This document shows, one piece after another, positions 6,875 to 15,341 of a stretch of 64,000 nucleotides of DNA. The stretch's first letter is position 1. Each line of letters opens with the position of its first letter. The notes beneath the pieces are model-generated. The model was not told the DNA's origin, did not search any database, and saw only the letters and a list, made by a program, of their open reading frames with translations. Source of the stretch: Ga0077527 sp038316355 (GTDB lineage: Bacteria; Pseudomonadota; Gammaproteobacteria; Burkholderiales; SG8-41); assembly GCA_038316355.1 (NCBI GenBank), contig JBBQAO010000012.1:1-64000 (forward strand), read 5' to 3'. Both the position numbers and the translations under genes were made by a program.

Positions 6875-7909
6875 TTATACGGCTTTGGCCTGATGCTCCA
6901 GCTCTGCGGTGTAACGACCGCGGCTGGCCAGCCCGTTCATTTTGGCGCGATGCGCCAGTACAGCCTGTGCGGCAGCGACATTGACGGCCTGACCTTTCCA
7001 TGCTTTCAGTGAAGGCTGCTGCAGGGCGCGGCCATACGAGAACGACAGTGGCCAGGGCAGATTGCCCTTGAACTGCACGTTCATTGAATTGAGGTGGGCG
7101 GTGGCGACTTCATCGCTCTGGCCGCCGGACAGGAACACGATGCCGGCAACGGCAGCCGGCACGGTCCGTTTCAGCACGCGCACGGTACGCGCAGCGACTT
7201 CATCGACCGGCGCCTGTTTCGCACATTTTTTGCCGGAGATCACCATCGACGGTTTGAGCACGCTGTGCTCGAGCACGACGCGGTTCAGATACAGCGCTTC
7301 GTATACCGCGTTCAGCGTCCATTCGGTCACTTCTTCACAACGCTCGATGCTGTGGTCGCCGTCCATCAGCACTTCGGGTTCGACGATGGGCACCAGACCC
7401 GCTTCCTGGCAGATCGCGGCATAACGCGCCAGTGCATGGGCGTTGGCGGCAATGCTGGTCGAACTCGGCACGTCGCGACCGATGTCGATCACAGCGCGCC
7501 ATTTCGCGAACTTGGCACCAAGCTTGACGTATTCGGCGCAGCGCTTGGGCAGGTTGTCCAGACCTTCGGTAACCGTCTCACCCGGGCAGAACGCCAGAGG
7601 TTTGGCGCCGGCATCCACCTTGATGCCGGGCAGCACACCGTTTTTTTCCAGCAGTTTGACGAAAGAAGTCCCGTCCGCCGATTTCTGGCGCAGGGTTTCG
7701 TCGTAGAGAATCACGCCGCTGATGTGGTCGCCGATGCCACGGGTCAGGAACAGCAGGTCGCGGTAGGCGCGACGGTTTTCCTCGGTGTTTTCGACATTGA
7801 TGCCCTCGAAGCGTTTGCCGATGGTGCCAGTGCTTTCGTCGGCGGCGAGGATGCCTCTGCCCGGGGCAACCATCGCCTGGGCGATGGCGGCGAGATCATT
7901 TGCTGACAT
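6875..7909 (-). CDS. fba: Class I fructose-bisphosphate aldolase
   Basis: The 344-residue protein begins with GRGILAADESTGTIGKRF (about residues 17-34), the hallmark of the eukaryote-like class I aldolases, and carries the Schiff-base lysine in SVLKPSMVISG (K219), with further conserved blocks LLEKNGVLPGIKVD, AKWRAVIDIG and VPIVEPEVL. It cleaves fructose-1,6-bisphosphate to dihydroxyacetone phosphate and glyceraldehyde-3-phosphate in the cytosol, without a metal. The ATG at 7909 follows AGGAGT. It closes the tkt-gap-pgk-pyk-fba run. In many proteobacteria this operon position holds a metal-dependent class II enzyme, so the class I type is a mild oddity. Confidence 0.95.
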   Translation of the reverse strand: MSANDLAAIAQAMVAPGRGILAADESTGTIGKRFEGINVENTEENRRAYRDLLFLTRGIGDHISGVILYDETLRQKSADGTSFVKLLEKNGVLPGIKVDAGAKPLAFCPGETVTEGLDNLPKRCAEYVKLGAKFAKWRAVIDIGRDVPSSTSIAANAHALARYAAICQEAGLVPIVEPEVLMDGDHSIERCEEVTEWTLNAVYEALYLNRVVLEHSVLKPSMVISGKKCAKQAPVDEVAARTVRVLKRTVPAAVAGIVFLSGGQSDEVATAHLNSMNVQFKGNLPWPLSFSYGRALQQPSLKAWKGQAVNVAAAQAVLAHRAKMNGLASRGRYTAELEHQAKAV

Positions 7910-7997
7910 GGTGACTCCTGCTGGATAGGTCTAGGGAAAAGATGCGGAATATGGAGGTATTTTACACGCGGCATTTACACCGGAATACCGGGAAAAA

Positions 7998-9425
7998 TCA
8001 GGTTTTCCGGTGCTCGCCAACCTTGACGATTTTCATGGTGTTGGTGCCTCCCGCACGGCCAAAGGGCTCGCCGATGGTGAGCACGATCAGATCGCCCTGC
8101 TGCACCACGCCGCGTTTCAGCAGTTCGTCCTCGGCCATCAGCAGCGCCTTCTCCGGATTGCGCGCACCTTTGAAACGCACCGGATGTACACCGCGGAACA
8201 GTGTGACGCGGCGGCGGGTATCGATCACCGAACTCATGGCGTAGATCGGCACTTGGGTGAACATCCGCGACATCATCAGCGCCGTGCGCCCGCTCTGGGT
8301 CAGGGCAGCAATCGCCTTGACCGCCAGGCCCTTGGCGGTAAATGCAGTGGCGCGGGCAATCGCCTGTTCAACATCGGATTCCTTCAGTCCGCCGAGGCGC
8401 TCCGGGTAGGTGACATCTTCTTTTTCGGCTTCGATACAGACCCGCACCATCGCAGAAATGGTTTCAGCGGGATACTGGCCGGCGGCGGTTTCTGCCGACA
8501 GCATTACCGCGTCGGTGCCATCGAGCACGGCGTTCGCCACATCCGACACCTCGGCGCGGGTGGGAATCGGGCTGGAAATCATCGACTCCATCATCTGCGT
8601 CGCGGTGATGGTCAGTTTCTGTTTTTCGCGCGCCATGCGGATCATGCGCTTCTGCAGCGCCGGCACCACGGCATCGCCAACTTCGACCGCGAGGTCGCCA
8701 CGCGCCACCATGATGGCGTCCGACGCATCGAGTATTTCTTCCAGCGCCGGAATCGCTTCGGCGCGTTCGATCTTGGACACGATCAGGCCGTGGCCACCGG
8801 CCTTGGTCAGCAGGTCGCGGGCCCAGCGCACGTCCTCGCCCGAGCGCGGAAACGAGACACCGAGGAAGTCGGCCTTGAGTTCCGCCGCAAGCTTGATGTC
8901 CTGTTTGTCTTTTTCGGTCAGCGCCGGCGCAGTCAATCCGCCGCCCTTGCGGTTGATGCCCTTGTTGTTCGACAGCAGCCCGCCCTGTTCCACCACCGTG
9001 GTAATGCGCGGTCCGCGCACGTTGACGACACCAAGCACCAGACGGCCGTCATCGAGCAGCAGCGTGTCACCGGTGCTTACATCCTTGGGCAGGTTTTTGT
9101 AATCCAGTCCGACCACGTCCTGATTGCCCAGCTTGCACTCGGCGTCGAGTACGAACTTCGCGCCCTGAACCAGCGTGATTTTGCCGTCCTTGAATTTGCC
9201 GATACGGATTTTCGGGCCCTGCAGATCGACCAGCACACCGACCGCGCGACCGGCCTTGCGCGCCAGTTTGCGTACCAGTTCGACGCGGGCGCGATGCTCA
9301 TCGGGCGTGCCGTGGGAAAAATTGATGCGCACCACATCAAGTCCGGCTTCAATCATGCGTGCCAGCGTTTTGGCGTCGCTGGACGCGGGGCCCAGCGTGG
9401 CAACCACTTTTGTTCTGCGTATCAT
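7998..9425 (-). CDS. pyk: Pyruvate kinase
   Basis: The start is set at the ATG at 9425 (MIRRTKVVATLGPASS), which gives 475 residues. The open frame extends far upstream into pgk, but that extension has no family similarity. Motifs in order: TLGPASS, DVVRINFSHG, VDLQGPKIRIG, VSKIERAEAI, VARGDLAVEVG, TATQMMESMI and DGTDAVMLSAETAAGQYP, covering the barrel active site with the catalytic Lys (SKIE) and metal ligands. The enzyme makes ATP and pyruvate from phosphoenolpyruvate. It lies 67 bp after pgk and about 90 bp before fba on the same strand, so it is probably co-transcribed with both. Confidence 0.96.
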   Translation of the reverse strand: MIRRTKVVATLGPASSDAKTLARMIEAGLDVVRINFSHGTPDEHRARVELVRKLARKAGRAVGVLVDLQGPKIRIGKFKDGKITLVQGAKFVLDAECKLGNQDVVGLDYKNLPKDVSTGDTLLLDDGRLVLGVVNVRGPRITTVVEQGGLLSNNKGINRKGGGLTAPALTEKDKQDIKLAAELKADFLGVSFPRSGEDVRWARDLLTKAGGHGLIVSKIERAEAIPALEEILDASDAIMVARGDLAVEVGDAVVPALQKRMIRMAREKQKLTITATQMMESMISSPIPTRAEVSDVANAVLDGTDAVMLSAETAAGQYPAETISAMVRVCIEAEKEDVTYPERLGGLKESDVEQAIARATAFTAKGLAVKAIAALTQSGRTALMMSRMFTQVPIYAMSSVIDTRRRVTLFRGVHPVRFKGARNPEKALLMAEDELLKRGVVQQGDLIVLTIGEPFGRAGGTNTMKIVKVGEHRKT

Positions 9426-9492
9426 GTGCGCCACCCATTCCGCTAGTACTGCGTCCGGCACGTGCTGGATGCGCGTGCCGCCCTGCCTGTGC

Positions 9493-10674
9493 TTATTTTG
9501 CCCGCTGTTCGAGTACTTCAACCGCTGGCAGCGTTTTGCCTTCGAGGAATTCAAGGAAGGCGCCACCGCCGGTGGAAATATAGGACACCTTGTCGGCAAT
9601 TTTATATTTTGCAATGGCCGCCAGCGTGTCACCGCCGCCGGCAATCGAGAATGCCGGTGAGGCGGCAATCGCTTCGGCAACCGCTTTGGTGCCGCCGGCA
9701 AACTGGTCGTATTCAAACACGCCGACCGGGCCGTTCCAGACGATGGTGCCGGCTTTGGCGATCAGCGCGGCAAACGTCCGCGCGGTTTTGGCACCGACAT
9801 CGAGGATCAGGTCATCCGCCCGCACCGCATCCGCGGGTATCGGATTGGCACGGGCCAGTGCCGACAGCTCATCGGCAACCACCACATCCACCGGCAGCGG
9901 TACAGTGGCGCCACGCGCCTTCATGATGTCGATGATCGCCTGCGCCTCACCGACCAGGTCGGGCTCGGCCAGCGATTTGCCGATGCGCATGCCGGAAGCC
10001 AGCATGAAGGTATTGGCGATGCCGCCGCCGACGATCAACTGGTCCACCTTGGACGCCAGCGCCTTGAGGATGGTCAGTTTGGTCGACACCTTGGAGCCGG
10101 CAACAATCGCCAATAACGGTCGCGCCGGTTTTTCCAGCGCCTTGCCCAGCGCATCGAGTTCAGCCGCCATCAGCGGACCGGCACAGGCCACCGGCGCAAA
10201 TTTTGCGATGCCGTGGGTGGTCGCTTCGGCGCGGTGCGCGCTGCCGAAAGCATCGTTGACATAAACGTCGCACAGCGCGGCCATTTTGCGCGCCAGGGCT
10301 TCGTCGTTTTTTTTCTCGCCTTTGTTGACGCGGCAGTTTTCGAGCAGCACGACTTCGCCGGGTTTGACCTCGAAGCCGCCGCCGACCCAGTCCTGTACCA
10401 GTCGCACCGGTTGGCCGAGCACCTCCGAGAGGCGTTTCGCAATCGGCGCCAGCGAGTCTTCAGGGTTCAGCGTACCCTCGGTCGGCCGGCCGAGGTGGGA
10501 AGTCACCATCACCGCAGCACCGGCCGAAAGCGCGTGTTTGATGCCGGGGATGGTGGCGCGGATGCGCGTGTCTTCGGTGATATTGCCGGCGTCGTCCTGC
10601 GGTACGTTCAGGTCAGCGCGAATGAATACGCGTTTGCCGGAGAGGGGAAGGTCAGTCAGTCGGAGGAACTTCAA
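9493..10674 (-). CDS. pgk: Phosphoglycerate kinase
   Basis: The product begins KFLRLTDLPLSGKRVFIRAD with the N-domain substrate site (RADLNVP, TSHLGRP), VYVNDAFGSAHRA and the C-domain nucleotide loop (GGGDTLAAI). The enzyme transfers phosphate from 1,3-bisphosphoglycerate to ADP. I choose the TTG at 10674: it gives the family-typical nine-residue lead to LTDL and places an AAGGG ribosome site seven bases upstream. A TTG at 10680 is also in frame but too close to that site. The resulting protein has 393 residues. A palindromic repeat element lies just upstream, between pgk and gap. Confidence 0.95.
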   Translation of the reverse strand: MKFLRLTDLPLSGKRVFIRADLNVPQDDAGNITEDTRIRATIPGIKHALSAGAAVMVTSHLGRPTEGTLNPEDSLAPIAKRLSEVLGQPVRLVQDWVGGGFEVKPGEVVLLENCRVNKGEKKNDEALARKMAALCDVYVNDAFGSAHRAEATTHGIAKFAPVACAGPLMAAELDALGKALEKPARPLLAIVAGSKVSTKLTILKALASKVDQLIVGGGIANTFMLASGMRIGKSLAEPDLVGEAQAIIDIMKARGATVPLPVDVVVADELSALARANPIPADAVRADDLILDVGAKTARTFAALIAKAGTIVWNGPVGVFEYDQFAGGTKAVAEAIAASPAFSIAGGGDTLAAIAKYKIADKVSYISTGGGAFLEFLEGKTLPAVEVLEQRAK

Positions 10675-10689
10675 GATCAAACCCTTTTA

Positions 10690-10811
10690 GCCACAGAGTT
10701 CACAGAGGACACCGAGAACAGCGGAAAACCGGCAGGGCGAACATTTCGCCCGGTCTTCTCTGTGATCTCTGTGTACCCCTCAAGGGGGTATTGTAAAGAA
10801 TCCTCTGTGGC
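10690..10811. repeat. ACAGAG-type palindromic intergenic element
   Basis: The outer arms GCCACAGAG (10690-10698) and CTCTGTGGC (10803-10811) are exact reverse complements. Inside lie further ACAGAG/CTCTGT units (TTCACAGAGGACACCGAG on the left, TTCTCTGTGATCTCTGTG on the right). It fills nearly the whole pgk-gap gap. Similar CACAGAGG-rich repeats are known to be scattered between genes in many proteobacteria. It could form a large hairpin in the operon mRNA. Confidence 0.75.
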
Positions 10812-10829
10812 AAAGCTTTTGATGTGGTG

Positions 10830-11828
10830 TTACTTCGCGATAACACGAACCATTTCCAGCACCTTGCTGGAATAACCCCATTCATTGTCGTACCAGGACA
10901 CGATTTTGACGAAGGTGCTGTCAAGCGCGATGCCGGCATCGGCGTCAAACACCGAAGTGCAGGTTTCATCGCGGAAGTCGGTGGACACCACTTTTTCCTC
11001 GGTATAACCCAGCACACCCTTCATCGCACCGACTGACTGCGCCTTCATTTCAGCGCAGATTTCGGCATAGGTCGCGGGCTTGTTCAGTTCGACCGTCAGG
11101 TCGACCACAGACACGTCGGAGGTCGGGACACGGAACGCCATGCCGGTGAGTTTTTTGTTCAGTTCCGGGATCACCACGCCGACCGCCTTGGCCGCGCCGG
11201 TGGACGACGGAATGATGTTTTCGAGTATGCCGCGGCCACCGCGCCAGTCCTTTCCCGACGGACCATCGACGGTTTTCTGTGTCGCGGTGGCGGCATGCAC
11301 CGTGGTCATCAGCCCGCGCTTGATGCCCCATTTGTCGTTCAGCACCTTGGCCACCGGGGCCAGGCAGTTGGTGGTGCACGAGGCGTTGGAAATTATGGTT
11401 TGCCCAGCGTAGGTCTTGTCGTTGACGCCGAACACGAACATCGGCGTGTCGTCTTTCGATGGCGCCGACATGATGACTTTTTTGGCTCCTGCGGTCAGGT
11501 GTTTCTGTGCCGTCGCCTTGTCAAGGAACAGGCCGGTGGCTTCGATGACGATGTCGGCGCCGACTTCGTTCCATTTCAGTTCAGCAGGATCCCTGAGCGC
11601 GGTCAGGCGGATTTTTTTGCCGTTGACCACCAGCGTGCTGCCGGACACCGAGATCTCGCCTTTGAAACGGCCGTGCACGGAATCATGGCGCAGCATGTAG
11701 GCGAGGTAATCCGGTTCAAGCAGGTCGTTGATGCCGACGATTTCGATATCAGGAAAATCCTGCACCGCCGCGCGCAACACCATGCGACCGATACGCCCGA
11801 ACCCGTTGATGCCGACCTTGATTGTCAT
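10830..11828 (-). CDS. gap: Glyceraldehyde-3-phosphate dehydrogenase, type I
   Basis: A 332-residue protein with the NAD-binding INGFGRIGR (about 7-15), the catalytic cysteine in SNASCTTNCLAP (C151), the partner histidine in TTVHAATATQ, and WYDNEWGYS near the C terminus. It oxidises glyceraldehyde-3-phosphate to 1,3-bisphosphoglycerate with NAD or NADP. The ATG at 11828 follows GGAGG (revcomp of CCTCC at 11833-11837). A terminator hairpin separates it from tkt upstream, and a separate promoter candidate lies in the gap, so gap-pgk-pyk-fba can be transcribed apart from tkt. Confidence 0.97.
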   Translation of the reverse strand: MTIKVGINGFGRIGRMVLRAAVQDFPDIEIVGINDLLEPDYLAYMLRHDSVHGRFKGEISVSGSTLVVNGKKIRLTALRDPAELKWNEVGADIVIEATGLFLDKATAQKHLTAGAKKVIMSAPSKDDTPMFVFGVNDKTYAGQTIISNASCTTNCLAPVAKVLNDKWGIKRGLMTTVHAATATQKTVDGPSGKDWRGGRGILENIIPSSTGAAKAVGVVIPELNKKLTGMAFRVPTSDVSVVDLTVELNKPATYAEICAEMKAQSVGAMKGVLGYTEEKVVSTDFRDETCTSVFDADAGIALDSTFVKIVSWYDNEWGYSSKVLEMVRVIAK

Positions 11829-11854
11829 GAATCCTCCAGATAATCCCGTTGAAC

Positions 11855-11884
11855 TTTATCGAAAATTACACAAATTAATGACAA
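11855..11884 (-). promoter_or_regulatory. Candidate sigma-70 promoter for gap
   Basis: On the minus strand TTGTCA (11884-11879) and GATAAA (11860-11855) are spaced by 18 bases, about 27 bases before the gap start codon. The -35 element overlaps the terminator hairpin of tkt. Confidence 0.5.
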
Positions 11885-11916
11885 AAACATGCCTTCGGGA
11901 AGGCTGTCATGTTTTT
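11883..11916 (-). terminator. Rho-independent terminator after tkt (hairpin with A/T flanks on both sides)
   Basis: AAAAACATG (11883-11891) pairs with CATGTTTTT (11908-11916), with an inner CCTT/AAGG stem. The T-rich flanks on both sides mean it could work in either direction. It lies 17 bp after the tkt stop codon. Confidence 0.7.
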
Positions 11917-11932
11917 GGAAAAACTCAATCGC

Positions 11933-13939
11933 CTATGCCTGCAATATGCCGCGCACTGCCGCGGCGACGTTCTCTGCGGTGATGCCGAAAAATTTGTAGA
12001 GCTCGCTTGCCGGCGCCGATTCGCCGAAGCGGTCGATGCCGATCACCGCGCCTTCGAGTCCGACATATTTGCGCCAGTAATCGGTGACACCGGCCTCGAC
12101 CGCGACACGCGCCAGACCGCGCGGCAATATGCTTTCGCGATAGGCCGCATCCTGGCGATCAAAAATGGATGTGCAGGGCATGGATACCACGCGCACCGCA
12201 ACGCCGGCCGCGGCCAGTGCCTGCTGTGCCGCCATTGCAATGGCGACTTCCGAGCCGGTGGCGATGATTGCTGCGCGCGCCGCACCACCGCTGGCTTCGG
12301 ACAATACATAGGCACCGCGATTGATGTTCGCGATCTGTTCTGCGCTGCGTGGCTGGAAGGCCAGATTCTGCCGTGACAGCAGCAGGCTGGTCGGACCATC
12401 GTGACGTTCAATCGCCGCTGCCCAGGCCGCCGTGGTTTCGACGGTATCGCAGGGCCGCCATACATCCATGTTGGGGATCAGGCGCAGCGTCGCCGCGTGC
12501 TCCACCGGCTGGTGGGTGGGCCCATCCTCACCCAAGCCGATCGAATCGTGGGTGAACACACAGACCACGCGCTGTTTCATCAATGCCGTCATGCGCAACG
12601 CATTACGCGCGTAGTCGGAGAACACGAGGAAGGTCGCGTGGTAGGGAATCAGGCCGCCGTGCAGTGCGATGCCGTTGCAGATCGCGGCCATGCCGAATTC
12701 GCGTACACCGAAATAAATGTAATTGCCGCCGCCGGTCGTACCCACCCCTTTGGAACCCGACCACAGTGTCAGGTTGGAGCCGGCGAGGTCGGCCGAACCG
12801 CCGATCAGTTCCGGCAGCGCCGGCGCAAAACCTTCTATCGCATTCTGCGAAGCCTTGCGGGTGGCGATGGTTTCCGCTTTCTGCACCGTCTGCGCCATGA
12901 ACGCATCGCGATGCGCGGTCCAGCCGTCCGGCAATTCACCAGCCATGCGGCGTTTGAATTCAGCCGCCAGTCCCGGATGTGCGGCGGCGTAGGCGGAAAA
13001 TTTCTGCTTCCAGTCGGCTTCCCGCGCGGCTCCGCGCTCGCGTGCATTCCATTCGGCACGCACTGCTTCGGGAATTTCAAACGGCGGATACGGCCAGTTG
13101 ATTGCAACGCGGGTCGCAGCAATTTCTTCGGCACCCAGCGGGGCTCCGTGGGCGCCACCGGTGTTTTGTTTTTTCGGCGCGCCCTTGCCGATCAGGGTCT
13201 TGCAGCAAATCAGGGTCGGCCGGTTGCCTTCATTCCGAGCCTGGCTTATTGCGGCATCCACGGCATCGGTGTCATGACCATCCACGCCGTAGATCACGTT
13301 CCAGCCATAGGCTGCGAAGCGTTGCGGGGTGTTATCCGTAAACCATTGTTTTATATCGCCTTTTTCTGAATCTATGGAGATGCCGTTGTCGTCATACAAA
13401 GCAATCAGTTTGTTGAGTTGCAGCGTGCCGGCCAGCGCGCAGGCTTCGTGCGACACGCCTTCCATCAGGCAACCATCGCCGAGGAATACATAGGTACGGT
13501 GATCAACAATGCTGTGACCGTCGCGATTAAAACTGTCGGCCAGCACACGCTCGCTAAGCGCCATGCCGACGGCGTTGGCGACCCCTTGCCCAAGCGGTCC
13601 GGTGGTGGTCTCGATGCCGGGGGTCATGCCGTGTTCCGGATGACCTGGCGTTTTGGAATGCAGCTGGCGGAAACGTTTCAGTTCTTCGATCGGCAGATCG
13701 TAGCCGGTCAGGTGCAGCAATCCGTAGAGCAGCATCGAGCCGTGACCATTCGACAAGACAAAACGATCGCGATTGGCCCACTGCGGATTGGCCGGATTGT
13801 GGCGCAGGTGGCGATGCCACAGGGCTTCGGCGATTTCCGCCATGCCCATCGGCATGCCGGGATGGCCGGAATTGGCCTGCTGCACTGCGTCCATTGCCAA
13901 CGCGCGCAGCGCGTTCGCCAACTCGGGTCGGGAACTCAT
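11933..13939 (-). CDS. tkt: Transketolase
   Basis: A 668-residue thiamine-diphosphate enzyme of full length. The N-terminal domain has NSGHPGMPMG, GHGSMLLYGLLHLTGYDLP, GPLGQGVANAVGMA and the ThDP motif starting GDGCLMEGVSHEA; the middle domain has FTHDSIGLGEDGPTHQPVEH. It moves two-carbon ketol units between sugar phosphates in the pentose-phosphate or Calvin cycle. The ATG at 13939 opens MSSRPELANALRALAMD. It is the first gene of the carbon cluster; a terminator and a new promoter follow it. Presence of tkt beside gap and pgk is common both in Calvin-cycle and in heterotrophic betaproteobacteria, so it does not by itself prove CO2 fixation. Confidence 0.97.
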   Translation of the reverse strand: MSSRPELANALRALAMDAVQQANSGHPGMPMGMAEIAEALWHRHLRHNPANPQWANRDRFVLSNGHGSMLLYGLLHLTGYDLPIEELKRFRQLHSKTPGHPEHGMTPGIETTTGPLGQGVANAVGMALSERVLADSFNRDGHSIVDHRTYVFLGDGCLMEGVSHEACALAGTLQLNKLIALYDDNGISIDSEKGDIKQWFTDNTPQRFAAYGWNVIYGVDGHDTDAVDAAISQARNEGNRPTLICCKTLIGKGAPKKQNTGGAHGAPLGAEEIAATRVAINWPYPPFEIPEAVRAEWNARERGAAREADWKQKFSAYAAAHPGLAAEFKRRMAGELPDGWTAHRDAFMAQTVQKAETIATRKASQNAIEGFAPALPELIGGSADLAGSNLTLWSGSKGVGTTGGGNYIYFGVREFGMAAICNGIALHGGLIPYHATFLVFSDYARNALRMTALMKQRVVCVFTHDSIGLGEDGPTHQPVEHAATLRLIPNMDVWRPCDTVETTAAWAAAIERHDGPTSLLLSRQNLAFQPRSAEQIANINRGAYVLSEASGGAARAAIIATGSEVAIAMAAQQALAAAGVAVRVVSMPCTSIFDRQDAAYRESILPRGLARVAVEAGVTDYWRKYVGLEGAVIGIDRFGESAPASELYKFFGITAENVAAAVRGILQA

Positions 13940-14015
13940 GGCTTGCTTGATCCTGGCGAAACGAAATCGGGGGGAAGAAAACCGTAATTATAACGGCAGC
14001 ACCATCACCGGCGCG

Positions 14016-14039
14016 AGAGCCGGAACCAGAGCCGGAACC
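14016..14039. repeat. Two exact 12-bp tandem units upstream of tkt
   Basis: AGAGCCGGAACC is repeated exactly at 14016-14027 and 14028-14039 in the gap between the ntrX-like gene and tkt (13940-14068). No gene is seen in that gap; it should hold the tkt promoter. Confidence 0.7.
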
Positions 14040-14068
14040 AGTATGTGGCCGGTCCGGTCGCGCAGGTG

Positions 14069-15322
14069 TCATTCCTCGTTTTTGCGTGAGGTCTTGATGC
14101 CCAAGTGCTTGAGCTTGCGATACAAATGCGTGCGTTCGAGGCCCACCACGTCGGCCACACGGCTGATATTGCCGCCTTCCCGGGCCAGGTGATGCTCGAA
14201 ATAAACGCGCTCGAAGGCATCGCGCGCGTCGCGCAGCGGCGCGTCAAGCTGCAATGATGCAGCAGCATTTGGCGCAGCGGCCTGCGGCAATGCGCGCTGC
14301 ACTTCTTCCAGCGCAATCTGCTCGCCGACCGCGGTATTGGCCAGCGTTTGCACCACACTGCGCAATTCGGAAAAATTACCCGGCCAGTCATGGGTGCGCA
14401 GGGCATTCAGCGCCGCGGTGCTGAAATGCCGGGACGGCACCAGTTTCTGCTCGACCAGATCGTTGAGCATGGCCCCGGCAAGTTCCGGAATATCATCGCG
14501 CTGATCGCGCAGCAAGGGCAGCTGGATGGTGGTTGCCCCGAGCAACTGGTAAACACGGTCGTCATAACTCCCCCCGGCCACCAGTCCCGACAGCGGTCGG
14601 GTCGCGCCGCAGACCACGCGCACGTTATAACGATCCGCCTGCGACAGCAGCACCTGCAGCCCACGCTGTTCAAGCTTGCTGAACTCGGCAACATCGCGCA
14701 CGAACAGGGTGCCGCCACGGGCGGCCTGCAGCAGATCCAGCGGCGTCTCCACGGTCTGCTTGCCGTGATCGACCACGTGCCATGGATTGCTCGGCACATG
14801 CAGCGCGCGCGCGCAGGCCTCAAAGGCGCAGCCCGGCGCGCCCTGGATCAGTACCGCTGCGCGGCCGGCGGCGATTCTTTCAAGTCGTTGCTTCAACTCC
14901 TGGATCACCGGCGTGCGCCCCAGCATCGCCAGCGCGGCGGCGGCATGCGGCCGCTGCTCACCGCGGCTAATCGCGCGGCCGACGGTCGCCAGCAGTTTCT
15001 TCAGGGCAATCGGTTTTTCGAGGAAATCGTAAGCCCCGATGCGGGTGGCTTCGACCGCGGTATCAATGGTGCCGTGCCCCGACATCATCACCACCGGCAT
15101 GGTCAGTTGCCCGCTGCTGGCCCATTCCTTGAGCAATGTGATGCCATCGGTATCCGGCATCCAGATGTCGAGCAGCACCAGATCCGGGCGGATTTGGGTG
15201 CGGAAGGCGCGGGCGGCACCGGCGTTTTCCGCGAGCCGCACGTCATAACCTTCATCGGAAAGGATTTCCGACAGGAGTTCGCGGATGCCTATTTCGTCGT
15301 CTACTACCAGTATTTGTCGCAT
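14069..15322 (-). CDS. NtrX-like response regulator with degenerate AAA+ domain
   Basis: A 417-residue protein in three parts. Residues 1-120 form an intact receiver (acidic pair DDE at 8-10, phospho-acceptor D52 in LLDIWMP, Lys in EKPI). Residues 130-330 resemble the sigma-54 activator AAA+ domain, but the Walker A reads GAPGCAFEA (161-169) without the GxxGxGKE lysine, the GAFTGA loop is absent, the Walker B-like GGTLFVRD has lost its DE, and WPGNxREL is WPGNFSEL. The C terminus has an intact Fis-type helix-turn-helix (NISRVADVVGLERTHLYRKL). It should bind DNA but is unlikely to hydrolyse ATP or activate sigma-54. It follows the NtrY-like kinase gene by 19 bp. Confidence 0.88.
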   Translation of the reverse strand: MRQILVVDDEIGIRELLSEILSDEGYDVRLAENAGAARAFRTQIRPDLVLLDIWMPDTDGITLLKEWASSGQLTMPVVMMSGHGTIDTAVEATRIGAYDFLEKPIALKKLLATVGRAISRGEQRPHAAAALAMLGRTPVIQELKQRLERIAAGRAAVLIQGAPGCAFEACARALHVPSNPWHVVDHGKQTVETPLDLLQAARGGTLFVRDVAEFSKLEQRGLQVLLSQADRYNVRVVCGATRPLSGLVAGGSYDDRVYQLLGATTIQLPLLRDQRDDIPELAGAMLNDLVEQKLVPSRHFSTAALNALRTHDWPGNFSELRSVVQTLANTAVGEQIALEEVQRALPQAAAPNAAASLQLDAPLRDARDAFERVYFEHHLAREGGNISRVADVVGLERTHLYRKLKHLGIKTSRKNEE

Positions 15323-15341
15323 CTTTGTCTGCTTTAAATGT

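Noticed and set aside
8010..9446. Long plus-strand open frame of 478 codons
   Set aside because: It is antisense to pyk, has no recognisable domain, and is rich in His/Arg/Gln as expected from a GC-rich shadow frame.
11933..13939. Calvin-cycle operon reading of tkt-gap-pgk
   Set aside because: No RuBisCO, phosphoribulokinase or CbbR gene is in the window; the run is also the ordinary glycolytic cluster of many betaproteobacteria.
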